64,000 nucleotides of DNA, from positions 1-64,000 of the forward strand of contig JACMLM010000067.1 in the NCBI GenBank assembly GCA_014379595.1. Reading direction: 5' to 3'. Each line of letters opens with the position of its first letter. The first letter of the stretch is position 1. The DNA is from Anaerolineales bacterium. Its GTDB lineage: Bacteria > Chloroflexota > Anaerolineae > Anaerolineales > Villigracilaceae. Positions 18,104 through 29,100 of this stretch are shown one piece after another. The translations under genes were made by a program, and so were the position numbers. The notes under the pieces were generated by a model. It was not told the DNA's origin. It was given only the letters and a program-made list of their open reading frames with translations, and searched no databases.

Positions 18104-18811
18104 ATGTCAATGGAAGATATTCTTAAAGTACTTGTCAATTCCCGTCAGCAGGGAAATTCATCTCAATCAGCAGACCCAATGAGTGATCTGATCGGCGGCC
18201 TGCTTGGCGGCGGACAACCACAACAGCAATCTCAAGGTACAGACCAGATGTCAGACTTGATCGGTGGTTTGCTCGGCGGACAGCAATCACAGCCGCAGAG
18301 TAACAGTCAACAGGCTGGCGGCTTGAGCGGTATGATGGGACTGTTGGAGAAATTGATGGGCGGGCAAAGCCAATCAGCAGCCAACCCTATTATGGGGTTG
18401 CTCAAACCATTTGTGGCACCGTTGGCAAAGAAAGCAAATATCTCTCCTGAAATTGCCATGATCGTCGTTTCTTTTGTGGCGCAGAAATTACTTGCTCATC
18501 ACCCCACTTCGGGACGAGACTCGAATTCATTTGATCTGGACGATATGCTTAAACAAATGGGGTCAGGCAAAATAGACTCAAACATGTTGCAAAGCAGTGG
18601 CATGGTCCAGGAACTTTCGAGGAAGACTGGTCTTGATGAAGCCGCCGCCGCAAGGAGCTTGCAAGCTGGGTTTGGCCTGGTTGGAAAGCGTGCAGTAGGA
18701 GCAGGCATTTTGCAGAAGACCTCTCCAACAGCAAAACCAAAAGCTCCCACAGGAAATACTTTGAGATCTTCTGGAATGAAAAGCAGCGCGAATATCAAAA
18801 GAGATGAATAA
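18104..18811 (+). CDS. Hypothetical protein with MSDLIGGLLGG repeats
   Basis: Start at 18104 after AGGAGAAA SD; track start 18065 lies inside the terminator. Repeated PMSDLIGGLLGGGQPQQQ units. Confidence 0.75.
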   Translation: MSMEDILKVLVNSRQQGNSSQSADPMSDLIGGLLGGGQPQQQSQGTDQMSDLIGGLLGGQQSQPQSNSQQAGGLSGMMGLLEKLMGGQSQSAANPIMGLLKPFVAPLAKKANISPEIAMIVVSFVAQKLLAHHPTSGRDSNSFDLDDMLKQMGSGKIDSNMLQSSGMVQELSRKTGLDEAAAARSLQAGFGLVGKRAVGAGILQKTSPTAKPKAPTGNTLRSSGMKSSANIKRDE

Positions 18812-18818
18812 AAATAAA

Positions 18819-18846
18819 GCGAGCCAATGGCTCGCTCTATTTTTAT
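18819..18846 (+). terminator. Terminator
   Basis: GCGAGCCAATGGCTCGC then T-rich. Confidence 0.7.
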
Positions 18847-18855
18847 TAGACGTTG

Positions 18856-18909
18856 TACAGCGACATTTATGTCGCACTATCTGAACAAGGCGACATAAAT
18901 GTCGCTGTA
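18856..18909. repeat. REP-like composite palindrome, copy 2
   Basis: TACAGCGACATTTATGTCGC-ACTATCTGAACAAG-GCGACATAAATGTCGCTGTA; same core as 14826-14881. Confidence 0.88.
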
Positions 18910-18914
18910 AACAG

Positions 18915-20165
18915 TTAAGAAAATGCTGGAGTTTTTCGTATCAGTTTCAAGGTCCAGATAGATGCGAAAATCAAGGGGATGATAGCGACTGCGGCGCTGA
19001 TGAATGCCATTATGTTGTATCCAAGCGCGGCGAATATAAATCCACTGCCCAAACTTCCTACTGCGGAGGCAAAACCCACAAGCAAATCATTAAAGCCTTG
19101 AGTACGCGAACGTTCCAAAGGCGTAAGTTGATCAGCCAGTAAAGTAGAACCTCCAACAAAACAAAAATTCCATCCGAGACCTAATAAAAATAATGCAATG
19201 CCAAGCGGTAGAACATTAGGCGAGAGCGTGGCAGCAATACAAGCAAGTATAAGTGTAGCCGAGCCAATAATAATCACTGGCCCTCGCCCCCACCGATCTA
19301 CAAGACGGCCAGAAATAATGGAAAACGCAAACATCCCAAACGTATGCGACGAAAGCACAAGCGAAATATCAGGCAGGCCATGATTGTGCTCGTTCATATG
19401 AAGCGACGTGATCACCATGACCAACACCATCACCATCTGACCCAGCACCATGCTAAGCATTGCGATGAATGCTGCAGGCTGTTTAAAAATTTGGATGACG
19501 CTTCTCGCTTCGCCCTCGCTTGAGCCTGCTACTGTTTCAGGAAATTTTTCTGCCACCTCTTTACCGATCTCGCGTGGATCGGGGCGCAACCCAAAAAATA
19601 CGACAACTGCCGCGATGGCAAACAAGATCAGGCTGACAAGATATGCACCTGCGAGTTCATCAATACCCCACAAGCCCATGATCGCGCCTGAAGGGCCAGC
19701 AACAAATGGACCAACCACCGAGCCGACTGTACCGCCGATCACTACATTAGATATTGCACGCCCGCGATTTTCAGGACGATTTACCTCCGCTGCTGCAAAA
19801 CGGCCCAACCCAACTGCGGCCTGTGTGATTCCCATTAAGATCATACCGATGAGAAAGATCGCCAATGAATGAATTGCGATAGCATAGAATGCAATCCCTG
19901 AACCAACCACACCAATGATCAGCCCTGTCACCAACCCGCCGCGCCGACCGATGGCATCAAAAACATAGCCCCACATAAAGGCAGAAAATGCACCTGCCAA
20001 TAAATAAACAGCCGTTGGCACGCCCGCCCAACTTGCATGCTGACTCAGTTCCTTACCCACAATGGAATTAAGCGTAGCCGCGGCTATGAATCCAGCAGAG
20101 GCTAGGGATTGTTGTGCAAAGAGAATACCTGTTATCTTGCGAGCGATTGAATCCAAATTGTTCAT
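18915..20165 (-). CDS. MFS transporter
   Basis: 12-TM-type protein; GYVFDAIGRRGG, SGRLVDRWGRGPVI. Confidence 0.9.
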   Translation of the reverse strand: MNNLDSIARKITGILFAQQSLASAGFIAAATLNSIVGKELSQHASWAGVPTAVYLLAGAFSAFMWGYVFDAIGRRGGLVTGLIIGVVGSGIAFYAIAIHSLAIFLIGMILMGITQAAVGLGRFAAAEVNRPENRGRAISNVVIGGTVGSVVGPFVAGPSGAIMGLWGIDELAGAYLVSLILFAIAAVVVFFGLRPDPREIGKEVAEKFPETVAGSSEGEARSVIQIFKQPAAFIAMLSMVLGQMVMVLVMVITSLHMNEHNHGLPDISLVLSSHTFGMFAFSIISGRLVDRWGRGPVIIIGSATLILACIAATLSPNVLPLGIALFLLGLGWNFCFVGGSTLLADQLTPLERSRTQGFNDLLVGFASAVGSLGSGFIFAALGYNIMAFISAAVAIIPLIFASIWTLKLIRKTPAFS

Positions 20166-20188
20166 TTCTTGTCCTTTAAAAAGAGCAT

Positions 20189-20947
20189 TTAGATGGGTTT
20201 CAAGATTACCACTCTTCGTTTTCCTATTTGAAACTGTTCAAGTCGTTGATAGCTTTCATGTGAAACTTTTTGCTTTTTATCAAAAGCAATTGCTACAACG
20301 CTTGATGAAGATAAAACACCAAGCAGTGCATCAAGCATCGATGATAAAGGATTAGACGAATCGTTAAATTCAGAATCTTGCCAATGAGAGTGCTGCCCAT
20401 AAGGAACGTCTGTAAAGACAACATCCACTGATTTATCTTTTATATTTTCGGAAATCTCTTTACCGTTCGTAGCATTTGCTTGAAATACTTTTGTTGCATG
20501 CGGTTGTTCTTTATGCAAACCAAGGAGTTTATCTTTCAAAATACTCGCGCTTCTCAATGCATCTTTATGAGAATCTTTACCGTATTGTTCGAGCATTTTA
20601 GAAATTTCGTTAATACGATTATCTAAACCAGCAAGGCTCAGCAATCCAAGATTTCGTTTTGCTACAGTCACTATTTTTTCATCTACATCCGAAGCCATTA
20701 CTTCTCGAATATACTCTCCATGTAAAAAAGCTAATACGCTGAGATGATAAGCCTCTCCACAACAAGGGTCATATAATACACATGGGGATGAATTTTTGTA
20801 AATCTTTTTGCGAAGTGCTACACAACGTTGAAATATTTCACTCGCCAGCCTAACGGGAAAAGCAGGATGCCCAGGCAAACTGTAAAATACTCGGCCACTG
20901 CTAAAGTCTGAATAATCCACATGTTCTTTTGCATATTTATATTGCAT
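20189..20947 (-). CDS. AviRa-like rRNA methyltransferase
   Basis: SSGRVFYSLPGHPAFPVRLASEIFQRC, LYDPCCGEAYHLSVLAFLH, VVFTDVPYGQHSHW resemble AviRa (23S rRNA G2535 methyltransferase). Confidence 0.75.
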   Translation of the reverse strand: MQYKYAKEHVDYSDFSSGRVFYSLPGHPAFPVRLASEIFQRCVALRKKIYKNSSPCVLYDPCCGEAYHLSVLAFLHGEYIREVMASDVDEKIVTVAKRNLGLLSLAGLDNRINEISKMLEQYGKDSHKDALRSASILKDKLLGLHKEQPHATKVFQANATNGKEISENIKDKSVDVVFTDVPYGQHSHWQDSEFNDSSNPLSSMLDALLGVLSSSSVVAIAFDKKQKVSHESYQRLEQFQIGKRRVVILKPI

Positions 20948-21026
20948 AGGTTTCTTACGAGTATAAAACAAAAAGTGACATTGAGCCTTAACTCAACATC
21001 ACTTTCACTAACTTATCGCTTATTAA

Positions 21027-23309
21027 TTAAATCTTCCTACTGTTCCCATTTCCTTCGCGACTCATTACATCCATTACTGCAACGGCCGCAATTTGGACAA
21101 TCGTATTCACATCGTCACCCGTTTGTAACACATGCACGGGCGCGCCCATACCCAACAGTATCGGACCAATCGCTTTTGCATTCCCTAATCTCGAAAGCAG
21201 TTTATACGCAATGTTCGCAGACTCAAGCGATGGGAACACCAAGACATTCGCATCTTTCACCGCACTGAACGGATAGCGTTCTTCCGCGATCTCTGGAACC
21301 ACTGCTGTATCAGCTTGCATTTCGCCATCCACACGTAGGTCAGGTCGGCGTGCCTTGGTCAATTCTACAGCCTTGCGGACTTTGTCTGAAAGCGGATGCG
21401 GCGTGGAACCAAAATTCGAGAATGATAGGAATGCCACATGCGGATCAAGCTCAAGTTTCACAGCATAATCAGCCGCGAGACATGCGATCTCTACCAAGTC
21501 TTCAGCAGTGGGGTCAATATTCACAGTCGGATCGGTGAAGAGGAAAACTTTATCTTCAAAGATCATAATATACACGCCTGCCGCACGCGCGGCGCCGCGA
21601 GCTGTATGATGGATCTGTAAAGCGGGGCGGATCACATCTGGATAATCATAGGTAAGCCCTGAAATAAAGGCATCTGCATCACCCATCTTTACCATCAACG
21701 AGCCGAGGATATTCGGATCACGCACTTTCTTAATAGAGTCGCTCAACGTCATCCCTTTACGTTGACGTATCTCGTAAAAACCTTTTGCATATACATCCAG
21801 CTTATCAAAATTTTGAGGATCAACAATCTCTGGTTTGTAATCAATGCTAAGGTTTGCGATCTGTACTTCGATCACATTCCTGCGGCCGATCAAAATAGGA
21901 GTTGCAATCCCTTCTTCTTGAATTTGATATGCAGCACGAATGATCTTCTGTTCCTCACCTTCTGCAAAAGCGATACGTTTTGTGCCGCCTGAGGTACGCG
22001 CCTTGTTCTGGAAGAAGAAGCGAATGCGCTCACCTTTGCCCTGACGATAAGCCAATTGTTCACGATATTCTTCCATATCAATTTTCTTGCGTGCCACACC
22101 TGTCTGCATCGCTGCCTCAGCAACAGCAGGTGCTTCCCACAGCAATACGCGTGGGTCCAGCGGAGTTGGCAAAATATATTCACGTCCAAACTTCATCGCT
22201 ACGCCGCCATAAGCGCGGATCACAGAATCGGGCACATCTTCTTTTGTTAACGCAGCCAATGCCTGCGAAGCTGCAAATTTCATTTCTTCATTGATCGCCC
22301 TGGCGCGGACATCCAACGCACCGCGGAAAATGAAAGGAAAACCCAAAACATTATTTACCTGATTTGGATAATCAGAACGGCCAGTTGCAATGATCACATC
22401 CTTGCGCGCTTCCTTCGCAAGCTCGGGCCTGATCTCCGGGTCAGGATTCGCCATTGCAAAGATGACCGGGTCACTGGCCATAACTTTGACCATTTCAGGC
22501 GTCATTACATTCGCAACGGATAAACCATAAAATACATCTGCACCGCGTAAGGCGTCAGTGAGGGTCCGCGCATCAGTATCCACAAGGAAGCGTTCCTTAT
22601 ATTTATTCATGCCTTCTGTGCGGCCTTTGTACACTACACCTTTGCTGTCACACAACATGATATTTTCGCGCTTCACCCCCCAGCGGATCGCCAACTCGGC
22701 GCAGGAAATCGCTGAAGCACCAGCGCCCGAGATCACAATGCGGATCTCATCATGTTTCTTTCCAATAATTTCCAACGAATTCGCTAGCGCTGCAGATGAA
22801 ATGATCGCAGTCCCATGCTGATCGTCATGAAAGACTGGGATGTCCAGCATCTTCTTGAGTTCTTCTTCGATGTAAAAACATTCAGGGGCTTTAATGTCTT
22901 CGAGATTGATCCCGCCAAAAGTCGGAGAGATCGCTGCAATGACTTTGATAATTTCGTCAGGATCATGTGAATTCAACTCGATGTCAAAGACATCAATATC
23001 TGCAAACTTCTTAAACAGCACGCCCTTGCCTTCCATCACAGGCTTGCTTGCCAAAGCACCACGATTCCCAAGCCCTAAAATTGCGGTGCCATTGGAAATA
23101 ACTGCTACTAAATTTCCCTTCGATGTATATTCGTATGCATCTTCAGGATTCTTCTCAATTTCCAAAACAGGTTCCGCCACGCCAGGCGAATATGCCAGAC
23201 TTAGATCACGCTGCGTATCCATTGGCTTGGTCGGGACAATTGCCACCTTACCAGGTTTCCCTTTCAAACGATGATATTCAAGTGCATCTTCACGAGTGAT
23301 TTTAGCCAT
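21027..23309 (-). CDS. maeB: NADP-dependent malic enzyme with phosphotransacetylase-like C-terminal domain
   Basis: [24 protein letters not shown], 760 aa with PTA-like domain. Confidence 0.94.
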   Translation of the reverse strand: MAKITREDALEYHRLKGKPGKVAIVPTKPMDTQRDLSLAYSPGVAEPVLEIEKNPEDAYEYTSKGNLVAVISNGTAILGLGNRGALASKPVMEGKGVLFKKFADIDVFDIELNSHDPDEIIKVIAAISPTFGGINLEDIKAPECFYIEEELKKMLDIPVFHDDQHGTAIISSAALANSLEIIGKKHDEIRIVISGAGASAISCAELAIRWGVKRENIMLCDSKGVVYKGRTEGMNKYKERFLVDTDARTLTDALRGADVFYGLSVANVMTPEMVKVMASDPVIFAMANPDPEIRPELAKEARKDVIIATGRSDYPNQVNNVLGFPFIFRGALDVRARAINEEMKFAASQALAALTKEDVPDSVIRAYGGVAMKFGREYILPTPLDPRVLLWEAPAVAEAAMQTGVARKKIDMEEYREQLAYRQGKGERIRFFFQNKARTSGGTKRIAFAEGEEQKIIRAAYQIQEEGIATPILIGRRNVIEVQIANLSIDYKPEIVDPQNFDKLDVYAKGFYEIRQRKGMTLSDSIKKVRDPNILGSLMVKMGDADAFISGLTYDYPDVIRPALQIHHTARGAARAAGVYIMIFEDKVFLFTDPTVNIDPTAEDLVEIACLAADYAVKLELDPHVAFLSFSNFGSTPHPLSDKVRKAVELTKARRPDLRVDGEMQADTAVVPEIAEERYPFSAVKDANVLVFPSLESANIAYKLLSRLGNAKAIGPILLGMGAPVHVLQTGDDVNTIVQIAAVAVMDVMSREGNGNSRKI

Positions 23310-23449
23310 GAGGTCTCCTAAGATATAGGTAATGAGTATGCCGTGAAGTGATTAATACTCAACGATTATTTCGTAACTTGTAAAAACTATAGTTATATTT
23401 ATCACGATTCCGATGAATGCTATTACACCCTTGCCATGAAATAGTTATG

Positions 23450-23477
23450 TTAACAAATCGCAAAATTCATGTATAAT
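23450..23477 (+). promoter_or_regulatory. Promoter TTAACA-16-TATAAT (extended -10 TG)
   Basis: Located upstream of structured non-coding region 5' of recX. Confidence 0.6.
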
Positions 23478-23485
23478 CTATGAAA

Positions 23486-23775
23486 ATCTCATTAAGAAAC
23501 CTCTGCCGCTCGCGGCCTTTACTTGAAACTGACTGGAATTTGGCGCACTACCTCCCTCCAATAACTGGGAGTTAATTTGTGAAGTCTTTTTATATAGATA
23601 TTAATGAAGCAAGACTGGCTTCACCTCTACAATCTGTGCCGAACGTGACGTAATTTGTTACGCACGTTGACCTATCTCCACCCGCCTCATGCGGACCGTG
23701 GAGCCTGCTCAGCCAACCCAGACATTTTTCACAGCCAAGGCGACCCGAAAGGGGCGGAAGCCTTGGCTGTTTTTT
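23486..23775 (+). ncRNA. Candidate structured non-coding RNA or recX leader
   Basis: Multiple hairpins (23643-23667 ACGTGACGTAATTTGTTACGCACGT; 23676-23703 CTCCACCCGCCTCATGCGGACCGTGGAG) ending in an intrinsic terminator. 5' end is predicted from the -10. Confidence 0.5.
23732..23775 (+). terminator. Strong intrinsic terminator abutting recX ATG
   Basis: CAGCCAAGGC...GCCTTGGCTG + TTTTTT immediately before ATG at 23776. Confidence 0.85.
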
Positions 23776-24441
23776 ATGAAAAAGATAACTGGCCTGCAGG
23801 TCCAAAAGAAGAATCCCAATCGGGTAAACATTTATCTCGATGGAGAATTCGCTTTTGGAGTGGCGCGCATCACAGCCGCATGGCTCAAAAATGGTGATGA
23901 ACTAAGCGATGAAAAGATCGCGAAGTTATTAGCAGAAGACTCGCGTGAATGGGCATATCAACAAGCGATGCTTTTCCTGAGCTATCGCGTCCGTTCTGAA
24001 AAAGAAATACGGCAAAACCTGCACAAGCACGAAGTGCCCGAAGAGGTAATCGAGGAAACTCTCGAAAGGCTCCGCAAGGCTGGTCTTGCCAACGACAACG
24101 AATTTGCTCAAATATGGGTCGAAAATCGCAGTACTTTTCGGCCGCGCAGTCGCCGGGCTTTGGCAATGGAACTTCGCCAAAAGGGACTCGACGATGAAAC
24201 TGTAAGCTCCGCAATATTAGGAGTAGATGAAGATGCCCTGGCATATGACGCTGCTCAAAAAAGGCTGGGCAGACTCAAAGGTCTGGAATGGAACGATTTC
24301 CGTAAAAAGTTATCTGAGTTTCTCGCACGACGGGGTTTTCCCTACTCTGTCATTGCACCCACTGTGACTAGAATGTGGAGCGAGACACATATAGAAGATG
24401 GCGGCTTACGCGAAAATTTTGAAGATGAGGATATATTATGA
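23776..24441 (+). CDS. recX: Regulatory protein RecX
   Basis: MKKITGLQVQKKNPNRVNIYLDGEFAFGV..., LSYRVRSEKEIRQNLHKHEV. Confidence 0.9.
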   Translation: MKKITGLQVQKKNPNRVNIYLDGEFAFGVARITAAWLKNGDELSDEKIAKLLAEDSREWAYQQAMLFLSYRVRSEKEIRQNLHKHEVPEEVIEETLERLRKAGLANDNEFAQIWVENRSTFRPRSRRALAMELRQKGLDDETVSSAILGVDEDALAYDAAQKRLGRLKGLEWNDFRKKLSEFLARRGFPYSVIAPTVTRMWSETHIEDGGLRENFEDEDIL

Positions 24442-25964
24442 ATCCGCTTACTATATTGATAGTTCTACTGGCGCTGCTTGTGGGCGTGGTAGCTGGTTAT
24501 TTTTTTCATCGGTATCAAGCTGATCGTGCAGCAAAGGCAAGGCAGGAAAAAGCCGACGACATTTTGAAAGCAGCAAACTCGCAAGCACGGCTGATCGAAA
24601 GCGGGTCACGTGAGAACGCTACCAAAATCGTGCAAGCTGCAGAATCAGAAATGAAAGAACGGCGTCTTGAACTCAACCGTGAAACGGAACGGCTTGATAA
24701 ACGCCGCGGTGAACTCGATACCCGTTTTGACAAAATTGAACAACGCGAACAAACATTAAACAAACGTCAATCACAAGTTGACAAGCGTGCCAACGACATT
24801 GATAAGCTGTACGAAGATCAAGTAAAGAAACTTGAATTTGTTGCGCAGATGACACAGGATGACGCTCGAAAGGATTTATTTGCAGCCGTTGAAAAAGAAG
24901 CACGCGGTGATATGGCGCGCATTATTCGTCAGATCGAAGCCGAAGCACGTGAAGAAGGTGAAAAGCGCGCCCGCAAATTAATCGCCGATGCAATTCAACG
25001 CGTGGCCTCTGAACATGTGGCTGAAGTCACACGTGCTGTGGTCACCCTCCCAAGTGAAGAGATGAAGGGCCGCATTGTTGGCCGTAATGGACGCAACATC
25101 AAAGCGTTTGAGCAGGCTGCTGGAGTAGATGTGATCGTAGACGATACACCTGATTCCGTCACTGTTTCCTGCTTCGACTCTGTCCGCCGTGAAATTGGCC
25201 GCCGCGCATTGGCAAAACTGGTTTTAGATGGTCGCATTCATCCTGCACATATCGAAAAGATCATTGAAGATGAAACCAAAGCCGTTGAGAAAATCATCAA
25301 CGAAGCAGGTGAACAAGCTGCATATGAAGCAAATGTAACCGGTTTACATTCCGAAGTTTTGCGGATGATAGGACGTTTAAAATTCCGTACATCTTATGGT
25401 CAAAATCAACTGGCACATGCAGTGGAAGTCTCCAAGTTAGCTGGTATCTTAGCCGCCGAGCTTGGCGCGAATATTGAACTCTGCAAACAAGGCGGTTTCC
25501 TGCATGATATTGGCAAAGCCATGGATCACAATCAGGATGGAACACATGCTGGTCTCGGCGCGGAATATTGCAAACGTTATGGCGTCAATCCCATAGTTGT
25601 TAATGCAATTGCATCTCACCACCACGAAATAGATCAGGATACGGTGGAAGCAGTTATCACCGAAGCGGCTGATGCAATTTCAGGTGCTCGCCCCGGTGCT
25701 CGCCGCGAAGACCTCGAAGCCTACATCAAACGCATCCGTTCGCTTGAGGAAATGTCCATGTCGTTTGAAGGTGTGCAGCAAGCTTTCGCCATTCAAGCGG
25801 GACGTGAAGTTCGTATCCTCGTCAAGCCTGATCAAATTGATGACCTCGCATCTGCCCGACTCGCTCGTGATATTGCCAAGAAGATCGAGGAGACCATGCA
25901 ATATCCAGGTCAGATCCGTGTGACAGTGATCCGCGAGACACGCTCAACCGAATACGCAAAATAA
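24438..25964 (+). CDS. rny: Ribonuclease Y
   Basis: N-terminal TM and coiled coil, KH domain GRIVGRNGRNIKAFEQAAGVDVIVDDTP, HD domain HDIGKAMDH. Confidence 0.95.
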   Translation: MNPLTILIVLLALLVGVVAGYFFHRYQADRAAKARQEKADDILKAANSQARLIESGSRENATKIVQAAESEMKERRLELNRETERLDKRRGELDTRFDKIEQREQTLNKRQSQVDKRANDIDKLYEDQVKKLEFVAQMTQDDARKDLFAAVEKEARGDMARIIRQIEAEAREEGEKRARKLIADAIQRVASEHVAEVTRAVVTLPSEEMKGRIVGRNGRNIKAFEQAAGVDVIVDDTPDSVTVSCFDSVRREIGRRALAKLVLDGRIHPAHIEKIIEDETKAVEKIINEAGEQAAYEANVTGLHSEVLRMIGRLKFRTSYGQNQLAHAVEVSKLAGILAAELGANIELCKQGGFLHDIGKAMDHNQDGTHAGLGAEYCKRYGVNPIVVNAIASHHHEIDQDTVEAVITEAADAISGARPGARREDLEAYIKRIRSLEEMSMSFEGVQQAFAIQAGREVRILVKPDQIDDLASARLARDIAKKIEETMQYPGQIRVTVIRETRSTEYAK

Positions 25965-26119
25965 TCCCCTTACAAGGGTGTTGCGAATCAATTGCCCTAT
26001 TTCACAGAGTGCTACAATACCGGGAAAGAAGTAAAATTCCTGTCATTCTGTTGAAATAGGGCTTTTTCATATTTCTGGCTCATACATAAAATAGTTCAAT
26101 CTGGTGCCACCTTAAGAAT

Positions 26120-29100
26120 ATGGAATCTACCAAAGTTAAGAGCAGTAGTGCCAACTCGTCCCATCTTCCATGGTGGACATGGGTCTTGCCATTTTTTATT
26201 GCAAACTTAGGAACATGGCTCTCGATTTGGTTTAAAACAGATCCCGGTACATCTCTTTGGTATTTACCAACTGCCTTCGGTATTGTGATGATCTATTGGT
26301 GGGGGCCCCGGGTCTTAGTGGGAATTTACCTAAATGCACTCATTTGTGCTCCCCTCTGGGATTTGCCATGGCAATGGGCTCCTTTATATGCATTACCTGA
26401 AACTCTTGAAGTGGGGCTAAGCTGGCTTTTTTTCATAAAATTTGCAAAGGGTGAATACTGGTTCCCAAATTTAAAAAATACGGCCGTATTTTTATTATTT
26501 GGTTCTCTCCTGCCAACATTTATAGCCAATTCTTATTTGGTAACGCAACTCTACCTGCTGGGAAATATTGATAATAGTGCAATTTGGAATAACTGGATCA
26601 TTTTATTTTCAGCAGACTTAGCAACACAATTTGTTTTAGCTGTGCCGGCGCTTGCAATTTTTACTGCTTATATGAATCAGAAAGGGTGGATACAGGTCAA
26701 AGGCAGCCTACCCCCATTTTCATTCCTGCCTGATAACAGAAAGACACTTTACGACATTATTTGTATTAGCATATTTTTTATTATCACGTTGATCATGGTC
26801 ATGCTCTTTTCAATAAATAATCTTTGGATCTTGTATGGCCTTTTGCTTATCATGATCGCTACACGTTATGGGATGATCATGGCCATCGTGGGCACAAGCT
26901 GGATCGGGATTCTTGCTTTTCTTTTCCCACTTTTCCGGACCAGCAAACTTGGACTTGCCAGTGCAAACTATGATGATTTTCTGGCTGTCAATCTTAATAT
27001 TCTCTTTTTGTGCGGAGCAACTTTATTAATTGGGCGGACGATCAGCGACCTTTTTATAGAAATTAATGAACACAAACAATCAGAGGAAAAACTTCGCGAG
27101 GCAGAACTTAAATATCGAACATTGACTGAGAACATTCCTCCCATTATTTATATTGCCAAACCTCAGCAGCATATTGGCGTTACTTATATCAGTCCTCAAA
27201 TTGAAGCGCTTGGCTTTACACAGGATGAATGGGTATCTGACCCCGAACTCTGGCTTAGGCAAATTCACCCAGATGACCAGGAAACGGTGATAGCAAGCAT
27301 TGAGCAAAGTAAAAATGATCGTACATCACTTAAGGCCGAATATCGCCTGATAACACGTGATGGGAATACAAGATGGTTTCTTGACGAAGTAGTAGAGGTG
27401 CTGGATAAGGATGGGAAGCCTCTATTTCGACAAGGCTATATGCTGGACATTACAGAACGCAAACTGGCAGAGCAGATCCTGCATCGACAAAATGAATTTT
27501 TGGAATTGCTGAACGATATGACTCATTCCATCCTGGCCACACAAGATTTCGAGATAATGATGGATACCCTTGCAAAAAACATTACGTCTCTTTTACACGC
27601 CGACGATTGCTTTATTACCCGATGGGATTCTGTCAAACTGCAGGCATTCCCAATTGCCACTACTGCAAACCTTAAGCAAGCCTATAGAGAAAACTACTTT
27701 CCACCTGATAAAAAGAACTTTACATCCTCAGCTCTGGAAGCCGGAACGATCCTCACCGCACTGGATGCAAAAAATTCACCCTATACATCTCCAGATATAG
27801 TCAATCGCTTCCCTGTAGATTCTATCATCGCCATCCCCCTCATTTTTGGAAAAAACAAACTTGGGGCGGCGATTGTTGCCTATAAAGAAAGGCATGATTT
27901 CACCAAAGAGGAAATTGAGTACGCCCGGCAAGCCGGGGATCAGATAGCCCTGGCTCTCTGGAGTACCCAGCAGGAAGCTGAATTACAAAAACGGCTGAAA
28001 GAATCCGATACACTTGCAAAGATAGCAACTTCGCTAAGTGAAACTGAACGTATTGGTTTATCGAATGTACTTGACTTGATTGTAAACTCAGCCAAGGAAC
28101 TGATTCCCAGTGCAGAGAAGGTCGTGATTCATCTCGTGAATAATGAAGAGCAAACTCTTACCCCTGCTGCTGTAGCCGGTTATGAAGACTCAATTGAGGG
28201 GAAAAATAAGATGCGTCTGGGTGAAGGGGTAGCTGGACAGGTAATAACCAGTGGAGAAACGATCAATATTGGTGATGTCAATACAGACCCCAGGTTTATA
28301 AAACTGGACGGTCCACTAAACTTCCGTTCTCTTATGGTTGCGCCTGTCATTAGCGGAGAACAGAAGTTAGGCACCATCAGTGTCCAAAGCAATTTAACAA
28401 ATGCATTTACAGAGGATGAAAACAAACTCCTGAGTGCTTTGGGAACTCAGGCTGCAATTGCCATTGAAAATACAAAATTACTGGAAAATACACAGCAGGC
28501 ATTAAAAGAAACAAATGCACTCTATCGAATCAATCAGGGACTGGTCGCCTCGCTAAATCCGGATAGTGTGCTCAGTGACGCCGTCACTTTATTACAGAAA
28601 AGCTTTGGATATTATTATGTCCAAATTTATCTACATGAACCCGAAACAGGAGATTTCGTGCTTCGTGAAGGTAGCGGAGACATTGGAATAAAGCTTAAGG
28701 AAAAAGGACATCGCCTGCACGCCGGGGACGGTATTGTAGGTCACGCGGCAGAGACAGGATCTTCATTTTTTACCAATAATGTAGATGATGTTGTTTTCTT
28801 CATACGTAACCCTCTCATTTTAAATACCAAATCTGAGCTTGCAGTACCGGTGAAAATAGACAATAAAATCCTTGGTGTGTTGGATATTCAACTGGTTCCC
28901 CCTACACTCCTTGCTCAACATGATATTCAACTTGTTAGTGCAGTGGCAGACCAATTGGCAATTGCGCTGCAAAAAGCAAATCTATATGAGGAACTGCAGG
29001 TCTCGCTGCAACAGGAAAAGGCGATTCGTAATCAACTGGTGCAGAACGAACGGCTTGCTGTAATGGGACGCCTGCTGGCCTCTGTATCACATGAGCTAAA

